A stretch of 64,000 bases of DNA, from the NCBI GenBank assembly GCA_009760855.2, contig WPIO01000007.1:11335001-11399000 (forward strand), in the 5' to 3' direction. The notes under the pieces were generated by a model. It was given only the letters and a program-made list of their open reading frames with translations. It searched no databases and had not been told where the DNA came from. This stretch comes from Cristatella mucedo (Eukaryota; Bryozoa; Phylactolaemata; Cristatellidae). This document shows positions 46,020 through 57,725 of this stretch, one piece after another; within the stretch, counting starts at the first letter, position 1, and each line of letters starts with the position of its first letter. Made by a program: the position numbers and the translations under genes.

Positions 46020-47045
46020 AGCATGCTCAATAATAATGATAACAATAATAATACACTTGATAAAGCACCCTCAGATAACTCAATCTTTTTCTAGGCACTT
46101 TACCTTTGCAAAGGAAACACGATCGAATGGTGAGTGGTATCATGCTTGATAAACCACATGAATAACATGGTTAGGGTTGACTTGCACAGGGGTCAGCATG
46201 CAAGTGTGATTAGTGGCATGCAGCAGTGTCAGCACGGATAAGGACATTAAGGACGAATGACAGTCCCTTCAAAGGCAGTCATAAATAAATGCGTTTTTGG
46301 TTTCTTCTTAAATGTGGACAAGTCAGGAGATGTCGTGACGCAGGTCGGGAGTGAGTTCCAGGTTTTGGGAGCATATGAACTAAATGCACGGTCTCCAAAG
46401 GATTTGAGGTTTGTACTAGGTATAGTTGAGCAGTTAGATTCCGAAAAGCAGGTGGTACGATGCTTAGCCTTGTGGGGGAGTAGATAATAAATAAATCCTA
46501 GCTGATTAAACAGCCTCTTTTTGTATAGCGACAGAAGAGCCTCTACCACTATCCCCACCGCTTGCAGTGGCGATAAAGGATCGCCCACCTCAGGAATGGA
46601 ACCCACAACCTCGGGACCGAGGTCGTGAAAGCAACTGCCTTACCTAGTGTGCCAGCACGGCTCACAATCCGATAGGTAGGCTGGAGCCAAGGAATAAAGA
46701 GACCTGAAAGTGAGTGACAAAACCTTTAAGTCGATGCGTTGCTTGACTGGGAGCCAGTGCATATCGGCGAGATGTGGAGTGATGTGGCAACTGCGACGCT
46801 CACGATGGAAAAGCCTACCCGCAGAGTTTTGCACCAGCTGTAAGCGCCTGAGTGCACAGGCCGATAGACCAGCAAGCAGCGAGTTACAGAAGTCAAGACG
46901 GCATGTCACAAATGCATGGATAAATTTAGATTTGGTATCCCTGTCTAAACAAGCTTGAGTTTTAGCAATGCTATAAAGCTGAAAGTAGGCAGACTGGACT
47001 GCGGAGCTGATGTGGTCTCCGATGAAAGGTCACTTCATGACACCG
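46020..47045 (-). pseudogene. L2-B LINE 3' half with SINE-A insertion
   Basis: Minus-strand protein segments are CRLDFCNSLLAGLSACALRR, LQLVQNSAGRLFHRERRSCH and LHWLPVKQ-like (MHWLPVKQRIDLKVLSLTFR), then after the SINE, NLKSFGDRAFSSYAPKTWNS and LPTCVTTSPDLSTFKKK. The 3' UTR and hairpin (AAAGCACCCTCAGATAACTC) end in a TTA/GTTA tail at 46020-46043. It is 5'-truncated near 47045. Confidence 0.92.
46497..46667 (-). mobile_element. SINE-A inserted in L2-B
   Basis: The minus strand has the head GAGCCGTGCTGGCACACTAG (A-box-like), B-box relic GTGGGTTCCATTCC, body GCGATCCTTTATCGCCACTG and GGCTCTTCTGTCGCTATAC, and 3' end GAGGCTGTTTAATCAGCT with an ATTT-like tail. L2-B sequence (GTAGAT / GATAGGTAGGCTGG) is split by it. 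Confidence 0.9.
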
Positions 47046-47947
47046 ATACTCCAGCTAAGATCGCGGAGTCTTTCGCGCTGGCCGATGTGTCGCAAGCCCT
47101 CTCTAGATGCTGCGGCAGACCTGGCTATAGCTTGCCCTGGTGTAATGATCGATACATGCGGTGGCCGTAAGGATGCTTCAATGACCTGGTCTACTTTCCT
47201 GGCCTCTCGTGACTCTCAGCATCTGCTAACACTCAATCAGAAATTGCTCGTACTGAATGCTTTGACGATGGAGCATTTCAGCGTTGCTGAAAGATAAAGA
47301 GACACAGTCTAGCACCCACTCCATGTAAATTTAAGGGGGCGTGGTTGCATGGTCGCTGTCACCTGTGCTATTTGACCTATAGACGCTTTCTCTCAAGAAT
47401 GAGCACAGAAAAGCACCACCTCCATTAGTCTATTTTCTTTAACCGTTTCATAAAATATAGTGTGTTTGCTGCCAAACTTTTCCGGGTTTCTATTCAACTC
47501 TGGAAACAACTGGAGCAGGCAGATCCGTGAGCTATGCTACTGTGTTTTACATAAATATAGGCCTCCCCCATTCATCGCTGGCTACATTTTGCTCCAATTG
47601 TCCATGATTGCCTGCTCAAACATACCAAAGTTCAATAGCAGATTTCAGGATTGCATCTGTGTATCATTGCGCCCAAAGATGGCAGCTGGCTTACTCGATG
47701 CTCATGCTTGGTCGAAAACAAATTTGGCGACTTATTTCGGCGTGGCCCACCAAATTGCAACTATGAGTTTTGTTTATCGCTGGAAAGCAGTGCTATGCGC
47801 AAATGTACGACGTCGGCATTGACAGACCTCGCTGGCAGCTCTCCTGGACGACCCCGACTACAATGCCTAGATTTTATTGGGCGGCTTTCGCAGTGTCGGC
47901 TACTTGCATCTCATCCTCTTATTCGCGGTGGTTCTCGGTGGCCCACA
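47046..47947. other. unassigned sequence
   Basis: No recognised repeat or gene. A 120-aa frame at 47460-47822 shows no known motif. Confidence 0.45.
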
Positions 47948-48222
47948 TGAGCAGCAGCAGCAGGGGCAACAGGAGCAGGAGCAGGATCAGGAGAAGAACT
48001 TGGAACACGGCAAGGATAAGGAGCAGTAGAAAGAGCAGGAGCGCTAGAAAGAGTAGGAGCAGGAGCAGGAGCAGCAGGAGCAGGAGGAGCAGCAAGAGCA
48101 GCAAGAGCAGCAGGAGCAGCAGGAGCAGGAGCAGCAGGAGCGCTAGAAAGAGTAGGAGCAGGAGCAGGAGCAGCAGGAGCAGCAGGAGCAGCAAGAGCAG
48201 CAGGAGCAGCAGGAGCAGCTGG
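47948..48222. repeat. AGCAGG-type minisatellite with a 99-bp higher-order period
   Basis: Built of GAGCAG and GAGCAGGA-like hexamers. The distinctive GCGCTAGAAAGAGTAGGAGC occurs at 48041 and 48140, giving a 99-bp superunit. One plus-strand frame reads as an Arg/Ser-rich stretch and both minus frames as Leu or Ala/Pro runs, as expected from composition. Confidence 0.95.
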
Positions 48223-49723
48223 AACAGACGAGGAAGCACTTGTGCAATCAGCGGTGGCATCCAAGCTAATATGGATGCTCTTTTGACCAAATAAAAAACG
48301 AAAGCGAACTGACGGCAGCAAGCCATTCGCATCTTGTTCGCTCCCCTGCCTTTTCATCGGACTTCAAAGCAGTCTGCTAGACGTCAGTCGGCGTTTGACC
48401 GCAGGCTACCCCCCCCGTCCACAGTGCATCTGAAGGTTCGGGCTTGCTGTGCTATAATAAGCCGAGTAATATCCCTAACCGCAGTTGCTCGGTGAACTGC
48501 ACGCACTGCCGACTGCTTGGCAGTATAAGTGCAACGTAGGGGCTGGCAATTCCCAGCACATCTCGTTATTTTTCGGAAACTGGCCCAGCCGAAAGGCAGC
48601 CGAGCGCCCCACTGTGGATCCGCTGCACCAAGCGACAGCGTACCTGCCGAAACATCGTGGTAGAAAAACTTGTCCCGCTAAAGTCGACAAGGTTTTGGAC
48701 GCACCGGTCGGTAGGCTACGTATAATCGACGGCCGCACCGGAAGACCCTGTGAGCGGCTGTTGCCTGGGTAGCATCGAGTGCGTTAGCATGAAGATTGAT
48801 GCGAAGCTGATGAAACATGAAAAGAGACGGGTGAGCACCTGCAGCATGACAGGAACAACAGAAGACGCGCACCCTCCAGTGGTGCGCCAGTCAAAGAAAA
48901 TGCCCTTTTTACGAGCTACAGCAACAGGCGCGAGCAGCGATGATTAGCCGTCGGCGAAGGCGCGGCGGCCAGCCGCAGCGCCTGCACCTGTTCAAACGAC
49001 AAGGTGCACTCCCCATTTTCGGGATCGTCCAGCAGAGCTGAGGGCACCGGCGGCGGTTGCTGCGAGCTCTCGCGGCTCGCAGAAAACCCTAGCTACAACA
49101 CTGAGCTGCCCTAATTTGGACTCGAGCATGGCCCCGAGAACTGCCTCCGTCCACCTTGCAGACCATGCTGGCCGCTCAAACTGCGGCTGCCGCCGGATGC
49201 CGCTCGCTTCTACGAGCAAAGAGTCAACCGAGCGGCGGCAGCTGGTTCGCCGCCTCAGCCGCGAAAGGGCACTGCAGCAGTGCAGCCTCCGCGCGCCTCT
49301 GAGACGCTTCAGCGTTCGCTGCGACGGCGAAAGGAGAGGGTACGGCTGCCTCGACTGGGTCCCCGGCCGGTGCTCGGTCCGCTAGATTCGCAGCGCTCGA
49401 GAGAAGGGAGCCAGTAAACAATAGACGTAGCTAGCAGAGAGAATTCCACCGAACGATCGCAGCAGTCCGGCAAACTTGGCAAAGTATTTACTGCTGAGAA
49501 AATGCGAGCGGGACGAAACTGGAATAACGATCTGATGTTTACGCAGTGTGGGACCCTGGCAGGCACTCCGGGCACCCGGGCGTCGTTAGGCGGTTGAAAA
49601 TGAGGTGAATCTAGAGACGAGACAGAATCCGGTTTCGCTTTCTCGATCGCAGCTTTGTTCTTAATTCATTCAACGCATGGCAAAGAGATCGGCATCCAGG
49701 CTGATCCATGGAGTGAGGCAGAG
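48223..49723. other. unassigned GC-rich sequence
   Basis: Moderately CpG-rich. Overlapping open frames of 64-95 aa on both strands have no recognised domain. Confidence 0.45.
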
Positions 49724-49917
<194 letters not shown>

Positions 49918-52152
49918 AGAGTGAGGGGCATTGGATTCGTCGGTGGCTCTAATCGCTGGATCTGGGTATTCAGAAGTTTGCCGCCTCTGTTTGTACCCTC
50001 GTAGTCCAATGCCAGTGTCTGAGATCATTGAAGCTGCCAAATCACGCTTCAGAGACGATCTCCGTTCGCAATTGGCTCGTAAATCGGCTAAAAAAAAGCC
50101 ACGGCCTTTGGAAAACTGGATCCCTGATCGATGCCATTTCGATCGCACCTGGCGCCTGCCTTGGTCGCCGACGTCCCAGTCGTTGGCCTACTGTTCGTTT
50201 CTCATGGCCCAAGTCCATATTGGCACGAGTCGTCACTGAAAGCCAACGAGCGTCCTCCGCTTTTTCCCGCTGACAAAGTCCTCAGGCACATCGGCGGTCG
50301 CACGCCGAGTAGCGGCGACGACGCAGGGGTGAGAGGACGTCTTCTTCTCTTCACTCGAAGCTGAAAAATAGGCTGCCGGCTTCAAGCACTGAAATTGCAT
50401 CGAGAGGGAGCTGAGGCGATGCACTCGATCGCGGTCCCAGCTAGGCAGAGGCGAGCGGCGACTGCTTTCTGGCGAGAACCTTGGTCATCTTGGTGCTGTC
50501 GTCAGTAGTCAGTCGTCAGTGCTGTCCTCGTAGTCAGTCGTCTTCAGGCTGCACGTATTCATCAAATCGCGTAGGAAAGTAGGGGGCGGAGGACACGAAA
50601 ATCTCCGGTGCGTTGCACACATCAATCCCTCAACACTCGATTACTCTAAATAGATTCACCGTGTTTTAAAAACTGTCAAGCCTAGCTTCAGCGAGATTTT
50701 TCTCCAAACGTGAGTCATCGATAGAGGAAGGACGTCCAAGAACCTGCCGAGAACTGAGGTTGGCCACGGACCGTATTTATCGAGTACGAGACTTGAATGG
50801 TATTGGCTCCCGCACCCGTGCTTAGCTATTTGCTGATTAGCTTACGTTCTCTCAATAACTCTGAGGTTCGCCGGATGCAGTATCGTGTCTGGGAGCCGAC
50901 CTGACTGTTTTTGTATTGTCGGTGGTGATCTAGTACTAACCTTCCCGGCTACTGCCGGGTAAAGTTAAGAAAAAAGATATCGTCATCACATCGGGGTTCG
51001 AGTGCTTTGAGGTACTACGATTCGCTTTAAATATATTTCATCCGTGATTCGTGGAAGGCTGGGTGCCAATCCTTGCACTATCAGGCTTTGCAAAGCTATG
51101 CCTCCAGAATCATCTAAGCTTAAGGATCGATAGCTGAGACTGGCGATAAGTTACCAAAGTAGCGGCTACGCTTTACCTAGCTACATCGAGCAAGCACAAA
51201 CCGTCTAAACACAAAGTAACATTGCCAAAAACCAGCAGCCCCTCAAGCCCCTCCCCGTGTACAGACCGATGAAGCAAGCCCAAGTCTTGGGCACTCCGGT
51301 CTAATCATGGGCCATCCGCCCACTGATCTGGGCGGGAAAAGACTCCAATCACTGGCTCGAATTATTAGCGCTATTAGAGACATCTGTCACGTATGAAAGC
51401 GGTATCCAATGATTTTTCGTTCAACACAGTAGGTCTGAACGCTGCCCCAGCTCTCAGGGGAATGCTTCTTCACAACAAAGCAATCCAGCAACATCCACCA
51501 AATTGTTTCCGGCAACTTTATGCATGCACATTGCTTTCGAGAAGGCTTGGGAACCGACCGAGCAGATGGGGTTGGCTCGCTGTTTTCTTCGAAATAGCAA
51601 ATCAGTTCGCGGATAATGAAGCAGTCGAGATGAGAGTGCAGCTCTGAAAGATACACCGATTTGACGGCCTCATTTACATAAAGCCTTTGAGGAGCAGAAG
51701 AGCCTTCGAGGCGACCACGACGCTTGCAGTGGGAAATACAGGATTGCCTGCTGCACGACTCTCGCCGACGACCTGGGGACACGAAGTGCGAAAACGTACG
51801 CCTAGGCCAAGACCCAGGTGGCCGGTAGAAGCGAAAGGCAAGACGACGTGACTACTGGGTATCCACAAATGAAAGTAACGGAAATAAGTAACGGACTAGT
51901 AGGCACGCGAAACGGGATCGGTCACGAGCCAATATTGCAAAATTGGCTAAACATTATTAAATGAACGAAAATGGGAAAAGTACTTTAGAATAATGGTTTA
52001 TGAGGACTAAAGAATCTTGAACGCTGCTCTGTCATTAGAACGAGGTGCATTTCTATGAGCTCAATTGTCTTGCTGTCAAAAGAATCGCCTCTAAAAGATT
52101 GTAGAACGCCTGCGGCCACATCGTCGAATGGATGTCCTCTGTGCATCTTTGG
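49918..52152. other. unassigned sequence
   Basis: About 2.2 kb without an identifiable gene. A SINE-A relic lies at 51664-51815 (listed separately). Short GTAGTCAGTCGTC duplications occur around 50490-50545. Confidence 0.45.
51664..51815 (-). mobile_element. SINE-A relic
   Basis: Plus-strand anchors are GAGGAGCAGAAGAGCCTTCG, GACCACGACGCTTGCAGTGG and GGATTGCCTGCTGCACGACT, in SINE-A order on the minus strand. The head is badly decayed. Confidence 0.65.
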
Positions 52153-52436
52153 GTGTGTGTATCTCCGTCTGTAACTCCACAAAGCCACAAAGACTGGGAG
52201 TGTGTTAAGCAGGAGAGTTTTTTGTAGCCCACTCTTAGCCTAAGCGGCTTTCGTTACGCATTCGGTAGGCAACAGACTTCACCTTAAACAACGAAGAGAA
52301 AGTGAGAAGCATTGCTGAGTCAGGAGAGCAGTTTGAGGTAAAGAGTAGCATGGAAGAAGCAGTTTAGGACGGCTGGACAGGAAGCGCCATAGTCTGCAGC
52401 GGGAGGCTGCAGTTGCCGTTGCGTAAGAAACTGGAG
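52153..52436 (-). mobile_element. L2-A LINE 3' fragment
   Basis: The plus strand starts TGTGTATCTCCGTCTGTAAC and CAGGAGAGTTTTTTGTAGCC, continues with GCCTAAGCGGCTTTCGTTAC, and runs to CCGTTGCGTAAGAAACTGG. It is the reverse of the last 280 bp of L2-A. Confidence 0.88.
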
Positions 52437-52795
52437 ACCACGAATTTAGTTCCAATGGTCTCAAAGCCTGGAAATGGTAGCCGACTGCGGTCGCGAAATC
52501 ATTTGACTTGAAGACATTTAGAAAGTTTAAAAAGCGAGCCTGTTGGTCGCAGCATTTGCTGCGTTCTTGTGACTTGTCCTTTGTGTGCTGATGCGTACTG
52601 ACACTGCCTATATAATCACTAGCCGTATTGCAAGCTGACGCTGTGCATGTTATTTCTAGCCATAAATAATTGTTAACACTGTGCATGCTGCCACTTATCA
52701 CATGACAATACTTCCGTTACAGAATCTGTAAAGTGCATAGACAGAGATTGAGTTCACTGAGGGTGCTATATAAATGTCATTACAACAGTTAATCG
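52437..52795 (+). mobile_element. L2-B LINE 3' fragment
   Basis: Starts in the WNSLP box (CTCAAAGCCTGGAAATGG), followed by the 3' UTR with the CTGCCACT-type units and the terminal motif GACAGAGATTGAGTTCACTG. It directly abuts an L2-A piece of opposite orientation. Confidence 0.85.
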
Positions 52796-52799
52796 TGGA

Positions 52800-53095
52800 G
52801 GTTCAGCTACATATCTCCTTTGCTAAAGGAGCTGTGACTGCTTCGGCTGATCAATGATTACTGTGAAAAACCTTTTTCTCTGACTCATAAGGCCTGTTAA
52901 GTGCATTAGCTGTGACTACTACTAACCACTCCATCATGCTGCCTTCACAGTGTATATGAAAAGGGCTTAGAAAAAGATTAAGTTCTCCGAGGGAGCTATA
53001 CAAATGTAATAGTATTATTATTAGTAGTACCGTTCCATTCCTGCGTTTTAAAACCTTTGGCAGGATAAGATTTTGCTCTGCAGGTTCCCGACTTC
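52800..53095 (+). mobile_element. L2-A LINE fragment split by an L2-B 3' end
   Basis: The left part (ATATCTCCTTTGCTAAAGGA; about 52805-52900) and right part (CCGTTCCATTCCTGCGTTTT to TTCCCGACTTCCG; 53030-53095) are consecutive L2-A regions. The sequence between them is L2-B. Confidence 0.75.
52905..53028 (+). mobile_element. L2-B 3' end nested in L2-A
   Basis: L2-B UTR relic (CTACTAACCACTCCATCATG) with the terminal motif AAAAGATTAAGTTCTCCGAG and TATTATTATTAGTA tail. Confidence 0.8.
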
Positions 53096-53164
53096 CGAAT
53101 TCTCCTAGTTTTAATATTGTCAATATTAATAGGATATTTCTATAGAAACCACTCGGAACTTCAT
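53096..53164. other. short unassigned spacer
   Basis: Nothing recognised. Confidence 0.4.
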
Positions 53165-53800
53165 TTCTAATGAGGCACTTTACATATGCTCTAATGTAAG
53201 CATGTCTAGATAATTTGCAAAAACATTCACAGAATAAGCACGAATGAACACGCGAAGAAAATTCACACGGATCCAACAAATGCTGCGAGGAATAGGTGCG
53301 TTTTTAGCTTTTTTTGTTAAATCATCAAGTCAGGGAATGTCTCGAATATACAAAATAATGGAATGGTCTTCAAAGGATTTGACGTTGGCTCGAGGCGCAG
53401 CTAGGTGATTAGAGTCAGAAGAGCGTTTGGTACGATTTCCAGCCTGATTGGAAAGCAGTTTGGATACGTAGATCTGAGCAAGAGAAAGAGAGACCTTAAA
53501 GTTAATGAAAACACCTTGAAGTTGATGCGCTGCTTACTCGGGAGCCAGTGCGGGCAGGTGAGAAGGGGTGTAGCGGGCCCCTCAGACGCTCCCGACAGAG
53601 AAGCCTGACTGCAGCTGTGACTGCAGCCTAAAATGTACTGAAACTTAAATACATTGTACAGAAACCTAAAATGTACTTACTGAAGATGCGAGAGTAGTGA
53701 TTTGCCAAAGTCAAGACGGGATGTCACACATGCATTGATCGATTCGAACGTTGTAGCTCTAGAGAAGCCGACGTCAAAACCAAGTGACCATCAGGGTTCT
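53165..53800 (-). mobile_element. L2-B LINE fragment, degenerate
   Basis: The plus strand has GAGGCACTTTACATATGCTC (hairpin edge), AATAGGTGCGTTTTTAGCTT, CATCAAGTCAGGGAATGTCT, and further right the RT end (CACCTTGAAGTTGATGCGCT, GTCAAGACGGGATGTCACAC). Many indels. Confidence 0.8.
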
Positions 53801-54124
53801 CCATCGAGCTTCAAATCGTGCTGCTTGGATGCTCGATGCTTCAAGTCGTGCTGATTGATTGGGCTGCGTGCCCCTTCCAGAGATGGACTGGTTTCCGCGG
53901 CACCGGCGCTCCAGCTCTATATTCACAGATGTGGATACTCATATTCGCATGCTCACGCTTCAGCGATGAACGCCTGCTTGCAGTTAGCCCGTGCATGTGT
54001 CGCGTGCACGTTAACTGTCTGAAAATTTTTGCCGGGAAGAATGTTTCATGATGCCTACATTTGACGACAGCGACTACTCAGAAGACAGGCTAACTGTCAG
54101 CTTGCGAGTGAGGATATTTAATAG
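53801..54124. other. unassigned sequence
   Basis: No recognised element. A 12-bp-type duplication (GTGCTGCTTGGATGCT / GTGCTGATTGATTGG) is visible near 53820-53865. Confidence 0.4.
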
Positions 54125-54465
54125 TAATAATAATAATAATAATGCACTTGATAAAGCGCCATCAGAGAACTCAATCTCTCTCTAGGCGCTTTACATTTGC
54201 TGCAAAGGGAAATGCAATTGAATGGTGAGTAATATCATGCTTGATAAACGAACAAAATGAATGACATGGTTAGGGGTGACATGCACGGGCAAATGTGGTT
54301 AGTGGCAGCATCCACAGTGTCAGCACGCATAAGCACATGAAGTGCGAATCAGAGGGACCCACTAAATGCTGTCCTAAATAGGTGTGTTTTTAAGTTCTTT
54401 TGAAATGTGGTCAGGTCAGGGGATGTTCTGACGCAGGTCAAGAGGGAGTTCCAGGCTTTGGGAGC
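54125..54465 (-). mobile_element. L2-B LINE 3' fragment, well preserved
   Basis: The plus strand begins with an AATAATAATAATAATAAT tail. The terminal hairpin pairs 54154-54160 with 54185-54191 and 54164-54168 with 54175-54179. The 3' UTR follows, up to the reverse of the WNSLP box (GAGTTCCAGGCTTTGGGAG). Confidence 0.95.
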
Positions 54466-54536
54466 GATATTTTCCGGCGTTCAAATTGCTGATCGACCCA
54501 ACGCAGATTAGAGCGTCATGAATAACTAGAGCAGAA

Positions 54537-54596
<60 letters not shown>
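54537..54596. repeat. CGG trinucleotide run
   Basis: About 19 uninterrupted GGC/CGG units. Confidence 0.97.
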
Positions 54597-54639
54597 TCGT
54601 GACCGCCTGTTACGCGCCGTGAGCCGATAAGCCTCGGCT

Positions 54640-54795
54640 TTGGTCTTTTCCCAGGGGTAAGGCGCCGGCACTTCACGAAACAGGTCACGTGGGTTCGCGA
54701 CCTGCAGCGGGCTGCTCTGCAGTGCCAACTGCAGGCGGGAGTGACCGCCGCTGCGGCTCGTGTGCCGCTTTAAAATGAAGCTGCTGAATTGGCCA
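54640..54795 (+). mobile_element. SINE-A copy, GC-shifted
   Basis: Head CCCAGGGGTAAGGCGCCG, B box CGTGGGTTCGCGACC, body CAGTGCCAACTGCAGGCG and GCTGCGGCTCGTGTGCCGC, end GAAGCTGCTGAATTGGCC. Substitutions are biased to G and C compared with other copies. Confidence 0.8.
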
Positions 54796-55887
54796 AACAG
54801 CCTTCGCTGTCTCTCGCGATAGCGACTCGCCAAGCGGAGGCGGAAGCAGAGGCGGAAGCAGCTGTCACAAACGGAGTGACGTAGTGACGGTTGCTGTTTT
54901 TTCCTTAGGGCCGGAAGCGCACGCAGCAGCGACACTCCTTGCCGACGAACGACAACAAATGCCAGCGACGAACGTACCGAGCTTTGGAGCTCCGCAAGTG
55001 AAGGTGAAGGTGAGGCAAAAGTCATCCGCGGGTTTGGTGACTGCAACGGAACGCCGCGGCGGCAAAAAAGAGCGCCCAGATCTCGATGTGGCAAGTGCCA
55101 GCATATATCCCGATTGTAGAAAACTGACTCTGTTTGACAGTCGCCGAGGGTGGCGGCAGGTGTCCAGCACCAGCCGTAACGAACAGCAGCTCCCGTACGA
55201 CCCCTGGGCACCACCGACCTGCCTGCGACCGGCGCAAAGCTTCGGGCGTAAAACCCGCCTGGCTCGAATGCTAGGGCCCAACCAACGGTCTCCACTGACG
55301 TGACTTCAAATTGTGTGCCTCTTAACCAAATGTTATTAAATAGCTATTTCAAAGACGTTACTACTATTAAGGAACGGCGAATAATAACTCGGCAGCCGCA
55401 GCCTGGCTGATGAAGAACACCGACGTCTCACAATAAAACGGGTCGACGTGATGACGTAGGACTAACAACTCCCACTGGCAATGGTGGAGAGGATACAAGT
55501 GCTGAAAGAGTGAGAAGCGATGGTTGTAGCGCTAGTAGCAAAGGAACGCTTAATTCATAATGCGAATAACCCTGTCGCATTTGCATTATACTTTTTTATA
55601 AGCTCGAACGTTTAGGTTGGGCGAGACCCAACAGCTTAATCTATAGCGTAGCTTGGCAGAAAACCCACGTCACAGATGCGCCGAGCCTCTGACACCACCC
55701 TTGACCATAAGGCCGAGCAAACAAAGTGTATGCATTAATCCAAAATCTGCCATTGGGCTACTTAAAGTAGGGTGCAGGAGGCTTCGAATACGAATATGGA
55801 TACGCATTTCCATGGGGAAGAATTGCATCTGCATTGCTAGTTTACGTCTCTATCGGCAGCTCTAGCACAAGACAACCCTTTGGTCGC

Positions 55888-55892
<5 letters not shown>
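54796..55892. other. unassigned sequence
   Basis: CpG-rich to about 55300, then ordinary. The 139-aa plus frame (54884-55303) and 138-aa minus frame (54865-55281) overlap and neither has a known domain. Confidence 0.45.
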
Positions 55893-55961
<69 letters not shown>

Positions 55962-55970
55962 GCAGAGGGG
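55893..55970. repeat. GA microsatellite
   Basis: GA units with GGA and AGGC interruptions. Confidence 0.95.
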
Positions 55971-57725
55971 GAGAGAGACGCTACATATAGTGAAATAATT
56001 ACAACGAAGATTAAGAGCAGGAGTCTTTGCTTGCTGCACGAGGACCGTGCTGATAAGAAAGCTCTGCAGCACGAAAGTGATTGTAGAAGTAAAATAGACT
56101 GTTAAGTTTTGTTCAATAAGTCGATTCCGCTAAAAATTTGGTTTGCTTAGTTCAAATATGTCGCCAAATACAGAGCTCAGACGTTTTAGTACATGCTCCC
56201 TTTTGTAAAGTGTAATAGCACAAAAAGCCTGGAAAGTTTGCCCAGAGTGGAGGTGAAGAATTAATAGTTTCATCCATATTTCGCTGGGAAAACAGTCAGA
56301 AAATAGCACACAACACTGCAAACATAATTGAGCCTGCGTTTGAACGCTTCAAGAAAAACTAAAGGCTTTGACCTGTCCTATGATCTTTGCGTAAGCAGAA
56401 CACTTGTCTTGGTCCTGGCCGAAGCATCAGTGAGCTAGCCAGCCGTTCACAGATATCAAGCACAAACATTTCCAGACAGTTTATAGCCCAGAACGCGTTT
56501 TGGGATGTATCTCGGAGCTTTTTTGACGCGTCTCATTCACTGCTGAACCAGAAGAAGTCTCCAAATCAAAAGATCTTGATGCCACATGTTTCATCTTAGT
56601 AGGACCCCTTCAACAGATCGCGAGTCATCACTTGGCTGCCCCACTTCCAGGGTTTTAATAAACACTCAGGATATCTCGCTGCACACTAGAGACATTGCAT
56701 CCATGATGCCTACCTCCTATTTGAAAGACTGTCATCTAGCCAGTGTGTATTTAGCTGCATGTTTTGTTATGCTCGCGAGTGGGAGTGGGTGTGCTTGTGT
56801 ATGCGTGGGTGTGTGTTTGCATGCGTATGCTTGATTGTGTAATGAGGCCGAGGCTAAAGATAGGTTGGAGGGCTTCTAGTTCTACAAGACCTTTTCGCAG
56901 TATTTCATATAGCAAGCGAGGATACCAATTAGACAAGCCAGATTTTTACCAGCCTCCAGAATTTTCCAGTTCATTCCTACCTCATTTATGGATGTAAACA
57001 GACTATTTTCATGGACACTGATGCCTGTTTAAAGTTCTCGATAGCGTGCATCATGTATCTTAGGTCGGCTCTTCAACTAAACTTCTATTCCATAGATGCA
57101 GCATTTGTTAACGTGGTCTTCAGAAATTTTGTTTGAAAACAACCACTGCCACTGATCTGCTGAAGGAGCTGAATCGATATAATTGGCTAGGTCAGATCGG
57201 AATGCCAACCGAACATTACTTCCATTTTTGATTTAGCAACTATATACTATTCCCTAAAACGATGCTTTGGCTTGTACAAGGATTGATACTCCGGAGGCAG
57301 AGCTTAAATACAGACTAGTGAGACATAGATAATTTGAAATATAGTCCAGTGATAATTACAGAGGCCGATAGCCAACATCCACCCTTTGTCGAATCAAAAT
57401 GCAGTGAAAGTAACCAAGACCTTTTTTATAAATTACCGTTGACTTGACCTTTTTACATTCTCTTTGCAGAAATTTAGTTTGCTAATGACAGATACATCTC
57501 TTCCCCTCACAAATGCCAGAATCAGTTCAGGTGACATGGCATATGAATGCAAGGGTGACCAGCGCGTGCTCTTGGATATAAAGTTTTTATGTCTGGAATA
57601 ATAATTTATGACTGTACTGACGCAATATGGAAGTCTTTTATGTTCGAATTCTGGAAGTCTCTTGTGGCCTGGTGGTGCCGCTTGGGCGCCGCTCGGGTGA
57701 CTTCCCAGCGACGTTCCCCATAGGT
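55971..57725. other. unassigned AT-rich sequence
   Basis: About 1.75 kb without a recognised element. GT-rich stretch at about 56780-56830. Confidence 0.45.

Noticed and set aside
47770-48294. Arg/Ser-rich protein like a splicing factor RS domain
   Set aside because: The RS pattern is produced entirely by the AGCAGG minisatellite; no RNA-recognition motif or other domain nearby.
48475-48738. 87-aa minus-strand frame with WCSGSTVGRSAAFRL
   Set aside because: No match to a family I recognise and no supporting exon signals.
49931-50239. Frame with VCRLC, resembling the start of a ZAD zinc finger
   Set aside because: Only the first cysteine pair is present; the second pair and the conserved hydrophobic pattern are missing.
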